From: Anaerotruncus sp. | Lineage (GTDB): Bacteria > Bacillota > Clostridia > Oscillospirales > Ruminococcaceae | Direction of reading: 5' to 3' | Length of the DNA: 34,948 nt | Assembly (NCBI GenBank): GCA_021770005.1 | Contig: JAETRV010000026.1 | Location: forward strand, 1-34,948 | Shown: piece after piece, positions 32,125 to 34,948 of the stretch | Numbering within the stretch: position 1 is the first letter of the stretch | Layout: every line of letters starts with the position of its first letter | Made by a program: the position numbers and the translations under genes | Notes under the pieces: generated by a model | The model's database searches: none | What the model saw: only the letters and a program-made list of their open reading frames with translations | Told to the model about the DNA's origin: nothing

Positions 32125-32153
32125 AGCATATTGCAAAAAGGGTTGTTTGTCAA
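32125..32153 (-). promoter_or_regulatory. Promoter of the sugar operon
   Basis: On the minus strand a consensus TTGACA (32148-32153), a 17-base spacer and TATGCT (32125-32130). The leader to the kinase start is about 255 bases and contains both operators and the permease remnant. Confidence 0.85.
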
Positions 32154-32263
32154 CCTCTTTTTACAGGGTCCCTCTGATTTTGGATATAAGCATAATTTTC
32201 AGCCCGCCGGATTGGTGAAAAGGCAAACAGCCCCTAAGGCTGGGAAAGGGAAAGCGGCCGTTC

Positions 32264-32299
32264 TGAAAGAAAATCGCCTCTGCCCGCAGGCAGAGGCGA
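32264..32299 (-). terminator. Terminator of the DUF885 lipoprotein gene
   Basis: On the minus strand TCGCCTCTGCC-TGCG-GGCAGAGGCGA, a perfect 11-bp stem, then TTTTCTTTC, about 15 bases past the stop. Upstream, at 32218-32237, GGCAAACAGCCCCTAAGG looks like a lone end of the MITE-like family. Confidence 0.88.
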
Positions 32300-32313
32300 G
32301 GGGGACGGTTCTG

Positions 32314-34095
32314 TCATGCCGCTTGCGGCAGCTGCTGCGCGGATGCAGAAGAGAGGGTTTCCTCAATATACCGGTCCATCTGTTTTTCTAGGATCGGGAA
32401 ACTGGCGGCCCCGGTGTCAAGGATCACCTTGTGGAATTCCACCGGGGAAAACGCATCCCCCAGCCGTTCCTCGGTCTGCTCCCGCAACCGGGCGAACAGG
32501 AGCGCCCCCAAATCGTAATTGAGGTAGTTCCCGGGCGATTCGAGGAACAGCAGGTAGTTCTGTTCGAGCAGTTCCGGGTCCTGCTCGCCGTAAACGATCT
32601 GGAACCGGTTGCAGAACTCCGCAAAATCCCAGCCGTCATAATGCACCCCGATATCAAACAGGCAGGTATAGATCATCGAAACGCGGCTGGAACCCGCCAT
32701 AATCTCATTGGCAGGGTTCTGATCGGGGGCGTAGTCGGGGGCAAACTCCTCCACATAGGTTGCCCAGCCTTCCGAATATCCGCCGTAGTCGAGCATATAG
32801 CGGATGGTCGGCGCCTGTAGGCTTTTATAATAGATCCCCTGGTACATATGCCCGGGATACCCTTCATGCATGAGGGTGGGGAAGAGCGACTGGTCAAACG
32901 CCCCGTTCAGGTAGATCATCTGGGGGGAGGAGAGTGGGCTGTCGATCGCGTCCACAACATAGGCCGCCGGGGAAAAATTCTCTTTCATCGAGTCGGGCAC
33001 CTGCCGGACCTCATAATTGAGCTGCTCGAGCGGCGGGAACTCCGCAGCGACCGCCTGGGCGAGATAATCCACCACCTCTTCCGCAGAGGAAAAGTCCCCA
33101 TAATGCGGCTCGGCGAGCAGATAGTCAAGGTCGGGGTTGGCGTCGATGATATCGGAATAGCCGAGCATCGCGCGGTCCATCTCTTCCGAAAGCAGCGCCT
33201 TGATCTCCCGGATGGTCAGGTCGGTGCCGACATTGGCCTGTACCAGCGCCTCATAGTATTCCTTGCCACCCTCAAACTGCGCAAGGCCGGCCATCTCCTC
33301 GGCGCCTTTCAGCTCCGAGAGCGCTTCCCCCAGCGAACGGTAGGCGTTGAGCAGGTCATTTTTCAGGAGGGTTTCATTCTTTTCCTTTGCCTGCGCTTTC
33401 TTTTTGTCCGAGAGGAACTCCGCTTGGTCGATCCGCGCGTTGACCGACTCGATCAGGAACGGTTCCCCGTCCGCGGCGAAGGTCTCGCACTGGGCGATCA
33501 CCAAGTCCAGCATCTTTTGGCTCATCCCGTAGCCGTTTTCCAGGCGCACCTTTTCCAGCTCCGCATATTTGAGAAACGTCTCTTCCGCTGTTTCGAGGAT
33601 GTTGAAATAGCTGTCCAGGTCGCTTTTCCGATTAAAGGTGAAGTTCTCGAGCAGGATCGGCAGATTCGCCTGATACCCCAGAAAGCTCCCCAGATATTTA
33701 TTGTCCAAATAGTAATATTCCTGTAATTTTTTATTTCTGGTAAAATAGTCCTCGATGATATCATAGGTGAGCTGCTGCTGGTTATCCAGCTCTTCATAGG
33801 GGAACTGCCCGAGCATTTCCAACAATGCGTCCGCCCATTCGATCGAATCCAGATAGTCCTGCTCGTCCGAATAAGGCAATTCGTAGAGGGCGGTCTGGAA
33901 CCCGTAGTCCTGCGGGTTCTCAAACAAGACATTCAGCGAGAGGTTATTTGCGCCGATTACTTGGGTGGGCAGCTCTTCCACAAAATCGTCAAATGCTTCG
34001 ATGGTTGTCTGCACCGGGGCGCAGGAGGACAGTTGCAGGCAGAACAGGACCACAAGCAGGGTGGAAAGTGGTTGCAAAAGATGGGAATGTTTCAT
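32314..34095 (-). CDS. DUF885-family metallopeptidase-like lipoprotein
   Basis: A 593-aa extracellular lipoprotein: lipobox SSC (Cys25), then the all-helical DUF885 fold. The zinc-type motif is HEGYPGH (His410, Glu411, His416), and a downstream SEGWATYVEE supplies Glu442 as likely third ligand; this H-E-x4-H form is characteristic of DUF885, considered peptidase-related. It may trim peptides outside the membrane; substrate unknown. A Lys/Glu-rich coiled segment lies near 225-245. AAGGAG is six bases before the ATG at 34095. It is monocistronic with its own promoter and terminator. Confidence 0.9.
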   Translation of the reverse strand: MKHSHLLQPLSTLLVVLFCLQLSSCAPVQTTIEAFDDFVEELPTQVIGANNLSLNVLFENPQDYGFQTALYELPYSDEQDYLDSIEWADALLEMLGQFPYEELDNQQQLTYDIIEDYFTRNKKLQEYYYLDNKYLGSFLGYQANLPILLENFTFNRKSDLDSYFNILETAEETFLKYAELEKVRLENGYGMSQKMLDLVIAQCETFAADGEPFLIESVNARIDQAEFLSDKKKAQAKEKNETLLKNDLLNAYRSLGEALSELKGAEEMAGLAQFEGGKEYYEALVQANVGTDLTIREIKALLSEEMDRAMLGYSDIIDANPDLDYLLAEPHYGDFSSAEEVVDYLAQAVAAEFPPLEQLNYEVRQVPDSMKENFSPAAYVVDAIDSPLSSPQMIYLNGAFDQSLFPTLMHEGYPGHMYQGIYYKSLQAPTIRYMLDYGGYSEGWATYVEEFAPDYAPDQNPANEIMAGSSRVSMIYTCLFDIGVHYDGWDFAEFCNRFQIVYGEQDPELLEQNYLLFLESPGNYLNYDLGALLFARLREQTEERLGDAFSPVEFHKVILDTGAASFPILEKQMDRYIEETLSSASAQQLPQAA

Positions 34096-34143
34096 AAAAG
34101 GCTCCTTCGTTAGAAAACGGTTGGGGGTGTTTTGGTTTCCTAG

Positions 34144-34172
34144 ACTATACCACATTTCTGCACCGCTGGCAA
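34144..34172 (-). promoter_or_regulatory. Promoter of the DUF885 lipoprotein gene
   Basis: On the minus strand TTGCCA (34167-34172), a 17-base spacer and TATAGT (34144-34149). Confidence 0.75.
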
Positions 34173-34249
34173 TCGCGGTAGGCTGCATTATCCATATGCG
34201 CCCGGCGGGACAGGTATTCCTGCACAGCGGCGGGGGTTTCCCTACACAA

Positions 34250-34280
34250 AAGGGAACCGCCTTTCCCAAGCGGCTCCCCT
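34250..34280 (-). terminator. Terminator of the MerR gene
   Basis: On the minus strand GGGAGCCGC...GCGGTTCCC (nine pairs with one G-U) followed by TTTTG, eight bases past the stop at 34288. Confidence 0.7.
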
Positions 34281-34287
34281 GCCTGTA

Positions 34288-34662
34288 TCAACGAAGTTCG
34301 GCTTCTCCCGCAAATCCGGTTTCCCCATAGATCGAAATTTTGTAATCCAAGCGGTCAAGCACCGCCTGCATCGCTGCGATCCGCCCGGCGAGCTGCTGCC
34401 TTTGTTCCACAAGAATCTGCTTGCGGGCAGCAGCGGAAGCTTCCCCTTGCGGGAAGAGGGATACATATTCGGTCAATGCGTCAATCTGCAACCCCGCGCC
34501 CCGCATACATTTGATGAATTCTACCCAGGCGCAAGCTTTTTCGTCATAGTCCCGGATGCCTCTCCCGTTGCGCGGCACCGGCGGGATCAGCCCGATCCGC
34601 TCATAGTACCGCAGTGTATCCGCAGTGATTCCATATTTTCTGCTCACTTCGGCGATTGTCAT
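34288..34662 (-). CDS. MerR-family transcriptional regulator (AdhR/NmlR-like)
   Basis: A 124-aa MerR protein. The winged HTH is MTIAEVSRKYGITADTLRYY with ERIGLIPP, followed by the dimerisation helix from about residue 75 (EASAAARKQILVEQRQQLAGRI). No C-terminal ligand domain and no metal-binding cysteine pair are present; the single Cys residues near KACAWVEFIKCM match the AdhR/NmlR group that senses aldehydes or electrophiles. GAGGGGGG precedes the ATG at 34662; the frame is open to 34719 but without a site. The target gene is not in the window, or lies beyond the right edge. Confidence 0.88.
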   Translation of the reverse strand: MTIAEVSRKYGITADTLRYYERIGLIPPVPRNGRGIRDYDEKACAWVEFIKCMRGAGLQIDALTEYVSLFPQGEASAAARKQILVEQRQQLAGRIAAMQAVLDRLDYKISIYGETGFAGEAELR

Positions 34663-34725
34663 AGCGTGTTCCCCCCTCAGCCATGCAACGTTTTCCATGG
34701 TCAAAGACGTGTTTTCCATCTCTTA

Positions 34726-34948
34726 GAGCCTATTTAAAATTTAAAGTTTTACTCGATTTTTTTCAAAAAATCGCGGGGTCGAGGGGCGGAGCCCCCGCCG
34801 CCGCGCGCACGCGGCGGAAAGCTTTATCCTGAGAAGCGTCGCTCCGGCCTAAGAGCCGACGCTTCGCGTCGGTTGGCCTCTGCACGCCGATCTCCGCGCT
34901 AAGAGCCGCCTGCGGCGGTTGCGCTCCGAAACGCTCGCTGCGGCTCGC
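34726..34948 (+). repeat. Hairpin-rich intergenic repeat, copy B (runs off the window)
   Basis: It begins TTAGAGCCTATTTAAAATTT, then GTTTTACTCGATTTTTTTC, GGGGTCGAGGGGC-GGA-GCCCC, the CGCA-loop hairpin (34798-34817, stem CCGCCGCG), CTTTATCCTGAGAAGCG, then CCTAAGAGCC-GACGC-TTC-GCGTC and the GCTAAGAGCCGCC module. The last 101 bases match the first 101 of the window at about 95 percent. Confidence 0.85.

Noticed and set aside
13438-34948. CRISPR array from the recurrent palindromic repeats
   Set aside because: The repeats are kilobases apart, not regularly spaced with short unique spacers, and no cas genes are present.
1-34948. Circular plasmid or excised element because both ends match
   Set aside because: The matching ends are a copy of a repeat found many times inside the window; the window carries single-copy housekeeping genes (proS, pyrBI, nrdD) and no replication, partition, integrase or mobilisation genes.

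Overview
The window reads as a chromosomal piece of a GC-rich anaerobic Clostridia, most likely Oscillospirales (Ruminococcaceae/Oscillospiraceae-like). The grounds are strong AGGAGG-type ribosome sites with frequent GTG/TTG starts, a class III (oxygen-sensitive) ribonucleotide reductase, a clostridial pyrB-pyrI pair, a type-3 ProRS, and many secreted lipoproteins. Species cannot be named from the sequence alone. There are no rRNA or tRNA genes, no transposase, no phage genes and no CRISPR array.

Layout. 1-2.0 kb: SGNH hydrolase and pyridoxamine kinase (minus). 2.15-2.33 kb: a 60-aa membrane-anchored peptide. 2.4-4.3 kb: TrkH-type K+ transporter and Ap4A-type NUDIX hydrolase with overlapping ends. 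4.6-5.8 kb: secreted repeat protein. 6.1-7.6 kb: proS. 7.8-9.2 kb: an ECF-S-like membrane domain fused to GGDEF. 9.3-11.1 kb: lipoprotein of unknown function. 11.5-13.4 kb: pyrB-pyrI-cyclophilin. 13.7-14.9 kb: split chromate-transporter pair. 15-17 kb: MarR regulator and MATE exporter with a 26-bp operator-like palindrome. 17-20.3 kb: class III RNR (nrdD, a separate 60-aa glycyl-radical ORF, nrdG) behind NrdR-like boxes. 20.7-22.4 kb: GH13 alpha-glucosidase. 22.5-24.2 kb: orphan peptide-type substrate-binding lipoprotein. 24.9-26.3 kb: second MATE exporter. 26.5-32.1 kb: a LacI-type repressor and a sugar operon (xylulokinase family, DUF4867, FucI-like isomerase) with a strong promoter, two LacI-type operators and what looks like the tail of a lost transporter gene. 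32.3-34.1 kb: DUF885 metallopeptidase-like lipoprotein. 34.3-34.7 kb: MerR regulator.

The most unusual content lies between the genes. A modular family of hairpin-rich repeats occurs at about eight sites, including both ends of the window. The copies share an invariant CGCA loop whose 8-bp stem differs between copies with full compensation. The clear copies lying between co-directional genes all point the same way as those genes, although one of these sites also carries a second, opposed partial copy. A second, shorter family with TA-flanked inverted ends lies twice between a promoter and its gene. The first family also interrupts the nrd locus exactly where the main NrdD subunit ends without a visible glycyl-radical motif and a small separate ORF supplies it. 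These two observations, hairpin elements with covariation and a two-polypeptide NrdD, are the best candidates for undescribed biology here.
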